A stretch of DNA of 64,000 nucleotides from Nevskia ramosa DSM 11499 (GCF_000420645.1 NZ_ATVI01000009.1:124001-188000); one strand, 5' to 3'. Counted from the first letter of the stretch, positions 1-12,122 are shown. Program-made: numbers and translations. The notes: a model not told the origin generated them from the letters alone.

Positions 1-675
1 GCCATCGGAATTGGCGATCGCCAGCTGGGTGAAATCTTCGCCACCCCGGGCACGGGCCAGCAGCGCCGTGGCCTTGGCGCGCGCCGCTTCGCGGACTTCC
101 GTGGTGGCGCCGTCCGGCACCGACACGAGGATGTGGGCGAGACGATATTCGGTGGTGTCTTCAGCGGAGGCCGTGGCCAGCGCCAGATCGATGTCCTGAT
201 CGGTGACCTGCACGCGCGAAGCGACTTCCTTCTGGCGCACGCGCTGGGTGAGCACTTCGTCGCGGATCTGCTCGCGGACCGAGGCGTAGTCGAGACCATC
301 CTTCTTCAGCGCGTCGATGAACTGCGGCAGGCTCATCTTGTTCTGCGCGGCGACCGAGGCCAGCACGTCGTTCAGTTCGCGATCGTCGATGCGGATGCCG
401 GCTTCGGCGGCACGCTGGGTCTGCAGACGGGTGACGATCAGGCGCTCCAGCACCTGTGATTCGATCACGCCGGCAGGCGGCGCCGGGATGTTGCGATCGC
501 GCAGCTGGGCTTCGGCGATCTTCAGGGCGCGTTCCATCTCGCTCTGCAACACAACACCATCGTTGACCACGGCGATGATGCGATCGAGTGACTCCACCGC
601 CGCCAGCGCCTTCGCGCCAGTCAGAGTGGCGACGATCAGGAATGCGAGCTTGAGCAGGGACTTGGTGGGCATCAT
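1..675 (-). CDS. surA: Periplasmic chaperone/peptidyl-prolyl isomerase SurA, N-terminal part (cut by window edge)
   Basis: SurA escorts unfolded outer-membrane proteins across the periplasm. Translating the minus strand from a tandem ATG-ATG at 675/672 gives MMPTKSLLKLAFLIV, a Sec signal peptide ending near ALAA. The SurA chaperone core follows, with the typical start LDRIIAVVNDGVVLQSEM, then a helical stretch and the beginning of the first parvulin domain (YRLAHILVSVP, residues ~185-195). 225 codons are visible; the rest, including the second parvulin domain, lies beyond position 1. It starts 55 bases after lptD on the same strand, the usual lptD-surA order, so LPS transport and barrel-protein folding are probably co-transcribed. 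Identity is clear from sequence and context. Confidence 0.93.
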   Translation of the reverse strand, partial: MMPTKSLLKLAFLIVATLTGAKALAAVESLDRIIAVVNDGVVLQSEMERALKIAEAQLRDRNIPAPPAGVIESQVLERLIVTRLQTQRAAEAGIRIDDRELNDVLASVAAQNKMSLPQFIDALKKDGLDYASVREQIRDEVLTQRVRQKEVASRVQVTDQDIDLALATASAEDTTEYRLAHILVSVPDGATTEVREAARAKATALLARARGGEDFTQLAIANSDG

Positions 676-730
676 CAGCACAGGTGAGACGGAACGGGCG
701 AAAAGGTTATCACGCGCGGCTTAAGTGGCT

Positions 731-2959
731 TCAGCGGCTGCCCAGGCTGCGCCTGTCGCTGTCGAAATCATCATTCGGCAGCAGGCGTTCGAAGCCGTTG
801 CCGATCCGGGTCAGGCCCTTCAGCTCGAGCTGCACGTAAAAGCCGTTGTTGAAGCGATCGACGCCGCCAACCAGATAGCGACGATAGGTGGCGCTGACTG
901 CCCAGCAGCAGGTCTGGTATTCGGCGCCGCCGAAGGCTTCCAGCGTGCTGTCGTCGCGCAGGCTGTAACGCATCCGCGCCGCCAGCCGCCAGGCATCGGT
1001 GATCGGCGTCGAGAAGCTGGCATCGGCCTGTTCGAGCAGATCACGCCGATAACGATAGGCGAGGTCGAAGCGGCGGCCGCCGGCGCTGGCTTCCGGGTCC
1101 CGGTAGCGCAGCGCGACGGAACTGCGCTGCACGCGGTCCAGGGTCGGCGCGACTTCGCTGGTGCCGGTTGCCGACCAGCGGCTGGTCAGCTGGTATTCGA
1201 GATTGCCGAGCAGGTTGGAGCCGCCTTCGCTCGGCGTGGCGAAGTTGGGCAGATCGACTCTCGGGCCGCGGAAATAGTAGATCTGGCCGAGCGTGGCGCT
1301 GAGCCGGGCGATGCCGGAGTCGCTTTCGATCAGCCGCGAGGTGACCGCTGTGGTCAGCTGGTTGGCGTCGGATACCCGGTCGTAGCCGGAGTAGCGATTG
1401 CGCGCGAACAGCTGCGGGAAATCGAAATCGGGCAGGCCGCTGTCGAACAGCGGCAGCTGGTTCTGATCGCGATACGGCACGTACAGGTAGAACAGCTTCG
1501 GTTCCAGGGTCTGGACGTTGCCGCCACCGGTCAGGCGCTCGAAGCGCAGGCCGCCCTCGGCGCTGAGCAGCGGCAAGGTGCGGCGCGGTGCATCGGGCAC
1601 GCCGGCATCGGTGTTGGTCAGGTTGTAAGCGGTGTACGACAGATCGCCCTGGGCATTCGCATACCAGGACAGCTGATCGTGTTCCCAGCGCAGATAAGGC
1701 TGGGCGATGACTCTCTGGCCTTCCACCGAGCCGGCTCGCGCGAAGTTGGTGAACTCGCCGAACAGGCCGGCGCGGGTACCGAGGAAGCTGTTCTTGCTCA
1801 GGCCGTCGACCCGAATCTGCGGCAGGCGCGTGTACGGGTCCGGATCGAGGCCGGTCAGGCTGGAAGTCTGGGTGGTGGCCAGCGTCTGGTATTCCTGCAC
1901 CAGCGCTTCGACGCGGAACACGGTCGGTGCCTGATAGGTGAATTTGACGCCGCGCTCCAGGAACGGCGTCGAGGTCAGATCGACACCCCCGCCGAAGGTC
2001 GCGAAGTAGTTGCGATCGCTGACATAGCCGTATTTGGCTTCGACGCCGAGGCTGCGGCTCAGTGCGCCGACATGGCGGTAGTCGATGTAGCTGCGGCTTT
2101 CGCCGCCGAGCTTGTCGTCGCTCGGCAGGTATTCGCCGAACAGCGAACCTTCATTGCTGGACAACAGATAGCGGCCTTCGCCGCCGATCTGCGCGCCGCG
2201 CTCTGAAAGGTAGCGCGGAATCAGGGTCACGTCGTAGTTCGAACCGAGATTCAGATAGACCGGCCAGCGAATGTCGAAGCCGGTGTTCTGGTTGTTGCCG
2301 ACGATCGGAAACAGGAAGCCGGAATGGCGCAGGCCATCGATCGGAAACTGGAACCAGGGCAGGTAGAACAGCGGCACGCCCTGGAAACGCAGCAGCGCAT
2401 TGGTGGCTTCGCCGCGGCCAGTGTCCTGATCGAGCGAGATGGTCGATGCCGTCAGCGTCCAGGCCTCGTTGCCGGGCGCACAGGTGGTGAAGCGCACCCC
2501 TTCGAGCGTGGCATTGCCGGCCTCGGCCACCGACATCTTTTCGGCCACGCCACGGCCGTTGATCGAGCGCAGGGTGAAATCGTTGTTGAGAAACACGCCG
2601 TTGCCGAGCTTCAGATCGTAGTCGGTCTGGCCGCTGCGGATCGCGTAGCGCGAGTCGCGGAACAAGGTCTGCGAATCGGTGCGCAGGCGCTGGTCGGATT
2701 CGCTGTAATCGACCTTCTCGGCGGCGAACTCGCGGCCGTTCTGGCTGACCCGCACCGAGCCGCTGAGGCTGGACTGGCCGCCTTCGTTGAAATCGACCTT
2801 GTCTGCGTTCAGCACCAGTTTCGGATCGGCCGGAATCGGCGGCATCTCGCTGGTGAAATCGATCTGCGGGCACGACGCCGGTTCGCCGCGAGCGGCGCTG
2901 CTGCACAGCACTGATAAGACCGCGCAGGCGCGCAGCAGTCGGAACGTAGAGGGTCGCAA
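731..2959 (-). CDS. lptD: LPS-assembly outer membrane protein LptD
   Basis: LptD is the outer-membrane barrel that, with LptE, inserts lipopolysaccharide into the outer leaflet. The 742-residue product has a signal peptide (1-25), an N-terminal OstA/LptA-like beta-jellyroll (~45-165) and a long beta-barrel rich in alternating aromatic residues. Four cysteines, C30, C160 and the pair C684-C685, sit like those of E. coli LptD, where they form the two long-range disulfides needed for assembly; this is strong support for the assignment. The start appears to be TTG at 2957-2959 with AAGGA upstream, because no ATG fits before the signal peptide. A promoter-like TTGTCA-17-CATACT lies just upstream. 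It is followed by surA. Confidence 0.95.
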   Translation of the reverse strand: MRPSTFRLLRACAVLSVLCSSAARGEPASCPQIDFTSEMPPIPADPKLVLNADKVDFNEGGQSSLSGSVRVSQNGREFAAEKVDYSESDQRLRTDSQTLFRDSRYAIRSGQTDYDLKLGNGVFLNNDFTLRSINGRGVAEKMSVAEAGNATLEGVRFTTCAPGNEAWTLTASTISLDQDTGRGEATNALLRFQGVPLFYLPWFQFPIDGLRHSGFLFPIVGNNQNTGFDIRWPVYLNLGSNYDVTLIPRYLSERGAQIGGEGRYLLSSNEGSLFGEYLPSDDKLGGESRSYIDYRHVGALSRSLGVEAKYGYVSDRNYFATFGGGVDLTSTPFLERGVKFTYQAPTVFRVEALVQEYQTLATTQTSSLTGLDPDPYTRLPQIRVDGLSKNSFLGTRAGLFGEFTNFARAGSVEGQRVIAQPYLRWEHDQLSWYANAQGDLSYTAYNLTNTDAGVPDAPRRTLPLLSAEGGLRFERLTGGGNVQTLEPKLFYLYVPYRDQNQLPLFDSGLPDFDFPQLFARNRYSGYDRVSDANQLTTAVTSRLIESDSGIARLSATLGQIYYFRGPRVDLPNFATPSEGGSNLLGNLEYQLTSRWSATGTSEVAPTLDRVQRSSVALRYRDPEASAGGRRFDLAYRYRRDLLEQADASFSTPITDAWRLAARMRYSLRDDSTLEAFGGAEYQTCCWAVSATYRRYLVGGVDRFNNGFYVQLELKGLTRIGNGFERLLPNDDFDSDRRSLGSR

Positions 2960-2985
2960 GCTGGAGGGTCCTTGAAGGCCGGCGA

Positions 2986-3014
2986 AGTATGGGTTTGCTC
3001 GGGCCTGTTGACAA
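2986..3014 (-). promoter_or_regulatory. Predicted sigma70 promoter of lptD
   Basis: Read on the minus strand, TTGTCA (3014-3009) and CATACT (2991-2986) are separated by exactly 17 bases, and the -10 box ends about 26 bases before the TTG start of lptD. The spacing and distance fit a housekeeping promoter with a short leader. The element lies in the divergent region shared with amgK; on the plus strand a TTGACA at 3008-3013 overlaps it but has no convincing -10 box. This is a pattern match only. Confidence 0.55.
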
Positions 3015-3124
3015 TTATTTTGCGCCCGGCGCGATCATCCCGGCCATTGTCGTCCGGCGCTCGGTGCAATTGCATCGGCGCGCTCTTACCCTATGGCTTC
3101 CCTTCGATCTCCAGCTTCCTGCCC

Positions 3125-5263
<2,139 letters not shown>

Positions 5264-5271
5264 GCGCAGTC

Positions 5272-6267
5272 TCAGGCGCTGGTTTCACCGGCCAGCACAC
5301 CATGCGCCTGCTGGTCGGCGTGGTAGCTGGAGCGCACCATCGGCCCGCTGGCGACGTGATCGAAGCCCATTTCCAGGCCGACCACGCGCAGGCGCTCGAA
5401 CTCGTCCGGGTGCACGTAGCGGCTCACCGGCAGGTGGTGCTTCGACGGCTGCAGATACTGACCCAAGGTGAGCATGTTGACGCCGTGGGCGCGCAGATCG
5501 CGCATCACCTGCTCGATCTCCTCGATCTCCTCGCCGAGGCCGAGCATCAGCCCGGACTTGGTCGGCACGTTCGGGTGCAGGCCCTTGAAGCGTTCCAGCA
5601 GATCCAGCGACCAGTCGTAGTCCGAACCGGGGCGGGCCTGCTTGTACAGGCGCGGCACGGTTTCCAGATTGTGATTGAAGACGTCCGGCGGGTTGTCCTT
5701 GAAGATCGCCAGCGCCGGGTCCATGCGGCCGCGGAAATCCGGTACCAGCACTTCGATGACGAGCTTGGGAGAAGCAACTCTCGACTCGGCAATGCAGGCC
5801 GCGAAGTGGGCGGCGCCGCCGTCCTTCAAGTCATCGCGATCGACGCTGGTGATGACCACATAGCGCAGGCCCATGTCGGCGATGGTGCGGGCCAGCTTGG
5901 CCGGTTCCTCGGTGTCCAGCGCATTCGGGCGGCCGTGGGCGACGTCGCAGAACGGGCAGCGCCGGGTGCAGATGTCACCCATGATCATGAACGTCGCCGT
6001 GCCCTTGCCGAAGCATTCGGACAGGTTCGGGCAGCTGGCTTCTTCGCAGACCGTGTGCAGGCCGTTGGCGCGCAGCGCTGCCTTGACCTTGGCGACTTCG
6101 GCCGATTCGCCGAGCTTGGCGCGAATCCAGTTCGGCTTGCGCAGCGGGTTGACGGTCGGCTCGACCTTGATCGGAATGCGCGCCATCTTCTCGGCGGCGC
6201 GCAGCTTCACGCCGACAACGATCGGAGCGGGCGGGGCAGGCTGGGCAACAGGGGGCGACTGGGACAC
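5272..6267 (-). CDS. lipA: Lipoyl synthase LipA
   Basis: LipA is the radical-SAM enzyme that inserts two sulfurs into octanoyl groups on lipoyl domains of 2-oxoacid dehydrogenases and the glycine cleavage system. Both iron-sulfur cluster motifs are present: the auxiliary cluster cysteines C74, C79 and C85 ([12 protein letters not shown]) and the radical-SAM triad C100, C104, C107 (CTRRCPFC). The conserved C-terminal RSSY motif is also there. The 331-residue length is normal. The start codon is GTG (6265-6267) with an AGG box just before it. LipB, its usual upstream partner, is not adjacent. Confidence 0.96.
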   Translation of the reverse strand: MSQSPPVAQPAPPAPIVVGVKLRAAEKMARIPIKVEPTVNPLRKPNWIRAKLGESAEVAKVKAALRANGLHTVCEEASCPNLSECFGKGTATFMIMGDICTRRCPFCDVAHGRPNALDTEEPAKLARTIADMGLRYVVITSVDRDDLKDGGAAHFAACIAESRVASPKLVIEVLVPDFRGRMDPALAIFKDNPPDVFNHNLETVPRLYKQARPGSDYDWSLDLLERFKGLHPNVPTKSGLMLGLGEEIEEIEQVMRDLRAHGVNMLTLGQYLQPSKHHLPVSRYVHPDEFERLRVVGLEMGFDHVASGPMVRSSYHADQQAHGVLAGETSA

Positions 6268-6369
6268 AGGAGAACCTGATGTGTCTGGAATGCCGCGTAG
6301 TTTACGACCGCAGGGCCGATTGCGCCGGGCGAGGCGCTGCTACTTTCCTACTAGCCGGGCTGAGCTGGC

Positions 6370-7146
6370 TCAAGCCGCGATCGAGTCGCGGGCTTCGCGC
6401 GCGATCAACGTACGGATCGAATCCGGTGCGATGGCGCTGCAGATCGCCGTGTGCGCGGCATGTGCGAGGCTGGCTCGGTCGTGACCCTCCGGATCGATCG
6501 CTGCGCAATAGATGATTTCCGCGGTGATCGCGCCGTGCTTGAGCAGCCGGATGATGTTGTCGAGCAGCACGTCGTCGCCGATGTAGGGCGCAGTGGCTGT
6601 GCCGTCGGCTGCGCGTGAAAAGCGCAGCGCGATCGGCTGTACCGGCCGCTTCGTTTCGATCGCGGTCGCGAACAGGCGCGGCTGGAATTTCAGGACGATC
6701 GAACCGTCGGTGGTGGTGCCTTCCGGGAAGAACACGATGGAGTCGCGGCCCAGATGCTGATCGATTGCTTCGATCAGTTGCTTGGTGCCGCCCGAGCCGC
6801 GGCGCAGATAGAAGGTGCCGCAGGCATCAGCCAGCCAGCCGATCACCGGCCATTCGCCGACTTCGGCCTTGGACACGAAGCGCGTCGCTTCGCAGGCAGC
6901 GACCACCGGGATGTCGAGCCAGGAGATGTGATTGCAGACCATCACCTTGGTGCCGGCCAACGGCGTGCCACGGACGATCAGCTTCACGTCGAGGATGCGC
7001 AGCAGCACCCTGTGCCACCAAGTGGCGAGGTTCTCGCGTGACCAGCGACCGCGGCCGTTGATGATGACGAGGATCGGCAGCAGCAGCCCCACCAGCAGGT
7101 GGGAAATGACCCGAAGGCCCTTGGTGCCTACCCGTAGATAAGTCAT
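6370..7146 (-). CDS. Lyso-ornithine-lipid/1-acylglycerol-3-phosphate acyltransferase (OlsA/PlsC family)
   Basis: The 258-residue protein is a membrane-associated PlsC-type acyltransferase. After a hydrophobic N-terminus (~13-30) it shows catalytic NHISWLD (N72-D78, the NHxxxxD box) and FPEGTTT (140-146), the phosphate-binding box. Family members acylate lysophosphatidic acid or, when paired with an OlsB-type GNAT, lyso-ornithine lipid. The gene lies 24 bases downstream of such a GNAT, so OlsA, making the phosphorus-free membrane lipid from lyso-ornithine lipid, is the likelier role. A housekeeping PlsC role cannot be excluded without knowing whether another plsC exists. Confidence 0.78.
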   Translation of the reverse strand: MTYLRVGTKGLRVISHLLVGLLLPILVIINGRGRWSRENLATWWHRVLLRILDVKLIVRGTPLAGTKVMVCNHISWLDIPVVAACEATRFVSKAEVGEWPVIGWLADACGTFYLRRGSGGTKQLIEAIDQHLGRDSIVFFPEGTTTDGSIVLKFQPRLFATAIETKRPVQPIALRFSRAADGTATAPYIGDDVLLDNIIRLLKHGAITAEIIYCAAIDPEGHDRASLAHAAHTAICSAIAPDSIRTLIAREARDSIAA

Positions 7147-7170
7147 TGCGGACGTTATGAACGCAGCGCC

Positions 7171-7962
7171 CTAAGCGTGACCCGCAACAACAGTCGTCTC
7201 TTCGATCTTCGAGCGGTCCAGGAAGTGGCGGGCGTAGCGCGGGTGCAGATCGCTGACGTTGAGCAGCACGAAGACGTCGGCGCAGTTGAATTCGCGATCC
7301 CAGTACGGCTCGCCGCAAGCCTTGGCACCGAGGCTGAAATAGGCTTTCAGCAGCGGCGGCAGGCGCACCTTGTCGACCGGGCGGGCATCGGCGATCGGCA
7401 ACTGGATCAGCGGACGCACTCTCTGCCAGGGCGCGGCCATGTATTTCTGCTTGATCTGGCCAAGGATCGCGTGGGCGTTGGCACCACCGTCTTCCAGGCC
7501 GATCGAGGCGCAGCCGAACAGATAGTCGAATTCGTTCTTGATGATGAACTCGGCAAGCGCCTGCCAGAGCACGGCGATCACCACACCGCTGCGATATTCG
7601 GCATCGACGCAGGTGCGGCCGACTTCCATGACCCGGCCGGGCAGGGAGTCGATCATCTTCAGATCGAACTCGCCGGCGGAATAGAAGCCACCGGCGCGCG
7701 AGGCCTTGTCGTCGGTCAGGATGCGGGTGCAGGCAACCAGACGGCCGCTGCTGGTTTCACGCACCGTGAGGTGGCGGCACCAGACATCGTAATGGTCGGT
7801 ATCGAGGCCTTCTGCGCCGCCGTCGATGTCGGCACCCATCTCGCCGGCAAAGATGCGATAGCGCAGACGCTGAGTCTCTGCGATCTCGTCGGGCGTGGTC
7901 GCAAAGCCGGCGATGAAGCGGGGCGTGCTTTCCGGTGTGCTGGTTTCAATCACTGGGGACAT
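7171..7962 (-). CDS. OlsB-like N-acyltransferase (GNAT superfamily)
   Basis: OlsB transfers a 3-hydroxyacyl chain from acyl carrier protein to the alpha-amino group of ornithine, the first step of ornithine-lipid synthesis. The 263-residue protein has the family pattern: RYRIFAGEMG near residue 35, the central EVGRTCVDAEYRSG segment, LFGCASIG and a C-terminal REFNCADVFVLL. These resemble the OlsB/hemolysin-like GNATs rather than LuxI synthases. The ATG at 7962 has a GGAG box. It is transcribed ahead of the PlsC-type gene, completing an olsBA-like pair; some relatives make other N-acyl amino acids, so ornithine is inferred. Confidence 0.78.
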   Translation of the reverse strand: MSPVIETSTPESTPRFIAGFATTPDEIAETQRLRYRIFAGEMGADIDGGAEGLDTDHYDVWCRHLTVRETSSGRLVACTRILTDDKASRAGGFYSAGEFDLKMIDSLPGRVMEVGRTCVDAEYRSGVVIAVLWQALAEFIIKNEFDYLFGCASIGLEDGGANAHAILGQIKQKYMAAPWQRVRPLIQLPIADARPVDKVRLPPLLKAYFSLGAKACGEPYWDREFNCADVFVLLNVSDLHPRYARHFLDRSKIEETTVVAGHA

Positions 7963-8035
7963 GACTTGCTCCGACGAACATTTCGCAAACTCTATGAACG
8001 TCGCGTTGAAATGTGATGACTTCGGCTTGAAGCAT

Positions 8036-10546
8036 TTATGACAGCGCGGCCGGATTGACGTTCGTCATCCAGCTCTTGTGGGCTTCGGTCGAAGTCCAGA
8101 CCAGGTGGTGCAGTCTTGATAAAGCGATGGAATCCGTCAACAGCATGTTCTTCTGATTCGCATCGAGCTTTGCCGGCCCCTGGATCAAGGCCGTCTGCAG
8201 CAGCGCCAGACGCTCGCGCTTGGTGGCATCCGAGTGGAACGCCCGTGCCGTGCCGGCCGAACAGACCAGTGCATTGGCGATCGGATCGGTCACGGCCACG
8301 CGGAAATCGGAGTACTCCGGCGCCCGCTTGAAGCCGAGCGCGGTCCAGCGCAGTTCGCGTGGCGGCACCGCTTCCTCGGGAATCAGGAAGAAGCGGCCGT
8401 TCTTGAAGGTCCTGCCCAGCGTCACCTTGCTGGACCAGACCGACAGCGGAATCGCCAGCATCAGGGCGCCGACCACTGGCAGCAGCCACCACAGGAACGC
8501 GGGTTCCAGGTAGTAGACGAGTGCCGCCCAGAGCACGCCGAGCACGGTGCCGAAGCCATGACGGGCGATCGCTTCCGACCACGGCGTCTGCGAGTCCTCG
8601 CGCGGTGGCGATTTCCACTGGATGCCGATGCCAAGCAGCGCCGCGGTCACGAAGTGGGCATGGAACAGCATGCGCACCGGTGCCAGCATCGCCGAGAAGA
8701 TCAGCTCCATCAGCATGCTGAAAGTCAGGGTCAGGCCACCGCCGAAGTTGCGGGTGCCTTTCGCGAGGATGACGATCACCGCCAGGATTTTCGGCAGGAA
8801 CAGCAAGGTGGCCGTCGCCGAGAACAGCGCGATCGCCCATTCCGGATGCCATTCCGGCCAGGACGGAAACAGCTGGTTCGGCTGCGTGAAGTACTGAGGC
8901 ACGGCAAAGGTCTGCACGGCGAGCAGCGCCGTCGACAGCACCAGCGAGGTGAACCACAGCGGTGCCGACAGATAGGCCATGACGCCGGTCATGAACACCG
9001 CGCGATGTGCCGGATGCAGGCCGGAGGTCATGAACAGGCGGAAGTTCATCAGATTGCCTTGGCACCAGCGGCGATCGCGCTTCAACTCGTCGAGCAGGTT
9101 CGGCGGCATTTCCTCGTAGGAACCGTCGAGGTCGTAGGCGATCCACACCGCCCAGCCGGCACGACGCATCAAGGCCGCTTCGACGAAATCGTGGCTGAGG
9201 ATTTCGCCGGACAAGGCACCACGCCCCGGCAGGCGGGGCAGGGAGCAGTGGGCCAGGAACGGCGCCACGCGGATGATCGCGTTGTGGCCCCAGTAATGGC
9301 TTTCGCCGAGCTGCCAGAAGTGCAGGCCGGCGGTGAACAGCGGGCCGTAGACTCGGGTCGCGAACTGCTGGATGCGGGCGTACAGCGTGTCGCGGCCGGA
9401 GGCGCGCGGCGCCGTCTGGATGATGCCGGCGCTCGGGTTCGCTTCCATCAACTGGGCGAGACGCACCAGGCAGGCGCCGCTCATCACCGAGTCGGCGTCG
9501 AGAATCACCATGTACTTGTAGGCCGAGCCCCAGCGCCGGCAGAAGTCGGCGATGTTGCCGCTCTTGCGCTTGATGCGATGGCGACGGCGCCGGTAATGCA
9601 CGCGGCCGAAGCCACCGACTTCGCGGCACAGCAACAGCCAGGCTTCAAGCTCGGCGACGCGGATGTCCGGATCGGAGGTGTCGCTGAGGATGTAGAAATC
9701 GAATGCTGCACCTTGTCCGCTGCGCATCACCGAGTCGTAGGTGGCGCGCAGGCCGGCGAACACGCGGGCAGTGTTCTCATTGCAGATCGGCATCAGGATT
9801 GCGGTGCGCGCGCCACCCGGCAGTTTCGAGTCCGGCACCTTGCTGCTGTTGATCGAATAGCGGTCCTGGCCGATCAGCAATTGCAGAAAGCCCATCATCG
9901 CCGTCCAGAACCCGGCCGATACCCAGGCGAACAGCACCGCATACAGGATCAGCATCGCCACTTCGAGCGCATGGGCGCCGTGATACGGCAGCACCGCGGT
10001 CATGTAATAGGTGGCGACCACGGTCTGGGCGATGACCAGAAACACCAGGATGAAGCGGCGGACCGAGGCAGCCACATGCCAGCGGCCGGCCGGCATTGGC
10101 GCATCCGGTTCCGGGACGGCAGCGCTGCCTTCCTCGGGCCGCTGGCTGCTGCCGCCGAGCAGCAGGCGGCCGATCGAACGGAACAGGGCTTTCAGCGGAT
10201 TCGGCGACCATGGCCTCGACGTGAACGATGCGCGGCGCAGCGTCGGCATCGTTGCCAGGCGCACCCGGCCCTGCAGGTCTTCGGTGAAGGCGCGGCTTTC
10301 CAGCTGCTCGCCGTGTCGTTCGGCACCGTCCAGCGCCATTTTCAGGCGCGGTGCGATCGAGCTGAGCGCCGGATTCTCGGTATCGAACCCTTCCCCGGCC
10401 AGCAGGTGATGGACCTCGACCAGGGGATCCGCCGACCGCGCGGCTTTCGCCAGCAAGTCCGCACGCGCGGCATCCGACAGATGCAGCTTCGCGCAGTACG
10501 CTTCTGCTGCAGCCAGGGAGGTAGGCGAGGCGCTCGATGAGTCCAT
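8036..10546 (-). CDS. opgH: Osmoregulated periplasmic glucan glucosyltransferase OpgH (MdoH)
   Basis: OpgH is the inner-membrane glycosyltransferase that polymerises UDP-glucose into the beta-1,2 backbone of osmoregulated periplasmic glucans and exports it. The 836-residue product has a cytoplasmic N-terminus, two membrane helices (~160-235), a GT2 catalytic domain with VILDADSVMSG (DxD-type) and RRWCQGN (the QxxRW-type acceptor motif), then several further membrane helices and a cytoplasmic tail. It follows opgG by 19 bases on the same strand, the standard operon order. The ATG at 10546 is the first in frame. Confidence 0.94.
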   Translation of the reverse strand: MDSSSASPTSLAAAEAYCAKLHLSDAARADLLAKAARSADPLVEVHHLLAGEGFDTENPALSSIAPRLKMALDGAERHGEQLESRAFTEDLQGRVRLATMPTLRRASFTSRPWSPNPLKALFRSIGRLLLGGSSQRPEEGSAAVPEPDAPMPAGRWHVAASVRRFILVFLVIAQTVVATYYMTAVLPYHGAHALEVAMLILYAVLFAWVSAGFWTAMMGFLQLLIGQDRYSINSSKVPDSKLPGGARTAILMPICNENTARVFAGLRATYDSVMRSGQGAAFDFYILSDTSDPDIRVAELEAWLLLCREVGGFGRVHYRRRRHRIKRKSGNIADFCRRWGSAYKYMVILDADSVMSGACLVRLAQLMEANPSAGIIQTAPRASGRDTLYARIQQFATRVYGPLFTAGLHFWQLGESHYWGHNAIIRVAPFLAHCSLPRLPGRGALSGEILSHDFVEAALMRRAGWAVWIAYDLDGSYEEMPPNLLDELKRDRRWCQGNLMNFRLFMTSGLHPAHRAVFMTGVMAYLSAPLWFTSLVLSTALLAVQTFAVPQYFTQPNQLFPSWPEWHPEWAIALFSATATLLFLPKILAVIVILAKGTRNFGGGLTLTFSMLMELIFSAMLAPVRMLFHAHFVTAALLGIGIQWKSPPREDSQTPWSEAIARHGFGTVLGVLWAALVYYLEPAFLWWLLPVVGALMLAIPLSVWSSKVTLGRTFKNGRFFLIPEEAVPPRELRWTALGFKRAPEYSDFRVAVTDPIANALVCSAGTARAFHSDATKRERLALLQTALIQGPAKLDANQKNMLLTDSIALSRLHHLVWTSTEAHKSWMTNVNPAALS

Positions 10547-10565
10547 GATCGATGTACTGCCCGGA

Positions 10566-12122
10566 TCAGCCCGGCGGCAGCACGTAGCTCCAGGTTTCCG
10601 ACAGGGTGTTGTTATCGCCCTTCAGGTAGGCGCGCAACTCGACCGCCTTGTCTTCATCGACCCGCTTCAGGCGCAAGGAGACACGCCAGCCGCCGGTGAC
10701 TTCGTTGCGATAAGTCGTGCGTTCCAGCAATTCGCCATTGCCGTCGACGGTGACCACACCTTCGATCTTGGCGTCGGCCTTCAGCTTCTCGAGCGCCGGA
10801 CCGGTGAAATCGATCACGAAGCCGATGCTGCCGTCGTTGCCGCGTCCGTAACCGCCGCGTCCGCGCCGGCTCTGCTCGACCCAGGCGAGCGGCGGCCGCT
10901 TTTCCTTGTCCATCTGCCAGAGCATGCGGTAGTCGAGCGCCAGCGGCGTGCCCGGCTGCGGCACGCTGTCCGGCACCCAGTAGGCGACGACGTTGTCGTT
11001 GGTCTCGTCCGGTGTCGGAATCTGCACTAGCTCGACTCTGCCGGCACCCCAGGCGCCCTTCGGCTCGATCCACAGGCTGGGCCTGAGTTCATGGCGCACT
11101 TCCAGATCTTCGTAGCGCTCGAACTTGCGGTCGCGCTGCATCAGGCCGAAGCCCTGCGGGTTCGACATCGAGAATGACGTCACCAGCAAACGCTTCGGAT
11201 TGACCAGCGGCCGCCAGATCCACTCGCCGGTGCCGGAAGCGATCGACAAGCCATCCGAGTCATGCACTTCCGGACGGTAATCCTCGTGATCGGCCGGCTG
11301 GTTCTCGCCGAAATAGAACATGCTGGTCAGCGGCGCGATGCCGAGCTTGCTGACGTTTTCGCGCAGGAACACCCGCGCCTTGGTGTCCATCACTGTTTCC
11401 GAGCCCGGCTTCAGGATGAACTTGTAGGCACCCGTGGCGCGCCGCGAATTGAGCAGCGCGTAGATCACCAGTTCCTTGGCGTTGGCTTCCGGGCGAACCA
11501 CCCAGAACTCTGTGAAGCGCGGGAATTCCTCGCCCGAAATCAGGCCGGTGTCGATCGAAAGACCACGAGCCGACAAGCCATAGCGCTGCCCGGCACCGAG
11601 CGCGCGGAAATAGCTGGCGCCGAGGAACACCAGAACCTCGTCCTTGTACTTGGGCGTGTTGACTGCGAAATGAACGCGGAAGCCGGCGTAGCCGAGATCG
11701 CGGAACGATTCGGCATCGACCTTGTTGTCACCGTAGTTGAAATCATCCGGCGTGAACTTCAGTTCGCGCAGCGCCCGGCCATTGACCTCATTGATCTTCA
11801 CCGGCCGGTCGTAATAAAGGCCCTGATGAAAGAATTGCAACTCGAATGGCAGTTTTTCCGCATGCCACAGCGCGCGATCCGGCTTGAAGCGGATATCGCG
11901 GTAGTGGTCGTAGCCGAGCTGCTGCAAGGCTTTGGGCAACCGTCCTTCCGGTTTCTCGAACGGCTGGGCGGCCAGCGCCTTGGCTTTCGCCGAAACATCT
12001 TCGAGATCAAAAGCCTGCGCCGGGCCTGAATGCACGGCAGCGCAGCTCAGCAGTACGGCGCAGGCCCCACTCAGCAGGCGCAAGGCAAGCCATCGGGCGT
12101 GCCGTCGGTCGGTCGAATTCAT
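10566..12122 (-). CDS. opgG: Periplasmic glucan biosynthesis protein OpgG (MdoG)
   Basis: OpgG is the periplasmic partner of OpgH and is needed for glucan branching and backbone processing. The protein begins MNSTDRRHARWLALRLL, with an Arg-rich signal peptide ending near GPAQA, followed by the OpgG/OpgD domain (FDLEDVSAKAKALAAQPF, then FELQFFHQGLYYDRPVKI). The length, ~518 residues, is normal. The frame is open 28 codons further to 12206, but the ATG at 12122 places the signal peptide at the very N-terminus, so I choose it. It is the first gene of the opgGH operon. Confidence 0.93.
   Translation of the reverse strand: MNSTDRRHARWLALRLLSGACAVLLSCAAVHSGPAQAFDLEDVSAKAKALAAQPFEKPEGRLPKALQQLGYDHYRDIRFKPDRALWHAEKLPFELQFFHQGLYYDRPVKINEVNGRALRELKFTPDDFNYGDNKVDAESFRDLGYAGFRVHFAVNTPKYKDEVLVFLGASYFRALGAGQRYGLSARGLSIDTGLISGEEFPRFTEFWVVRPEANAKELVIYALLNSRRATGAYKFILKPGSETVMDTKARVFLRENVSKLGIAPLTSMFYFGENQPADHEDYRPEVHDSDGLSIASGTGEWIWRPLVNPKRLLVTSFSMSNPQGFGLMQRDRKFERYEDLEVRHELRPSLWIEPKGAWGAGRVELVQIPTPDETNDNVVAYWVPDSVPQPGTPLALDYRMLWQMDKEKRPPLAWVEQSRRGRGGYGRGNDGSIGFVIDFTGPALEKLKADAKIEGVVTVDGNGELLERTTYRNEVTGGWRVSLRLKRVDEDKAVELRAYLKGDNNTLSETWSYVLPPG

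Noticed and set aside
725-2206. 493-codon open frame on the plus strand, opposite lptD
   Set aside because: It is the antisense of a clearly coding gene, is rich in Ala/Gln/Gly/Arg repeats typical of GC-rich shadow frames, and has no domain.
2972-3124. Upstream extension of the amgK frame
   Set aside because: It overlaps the lptD promoter and codes for low-complexity sequence; the family domain starts at 3125.
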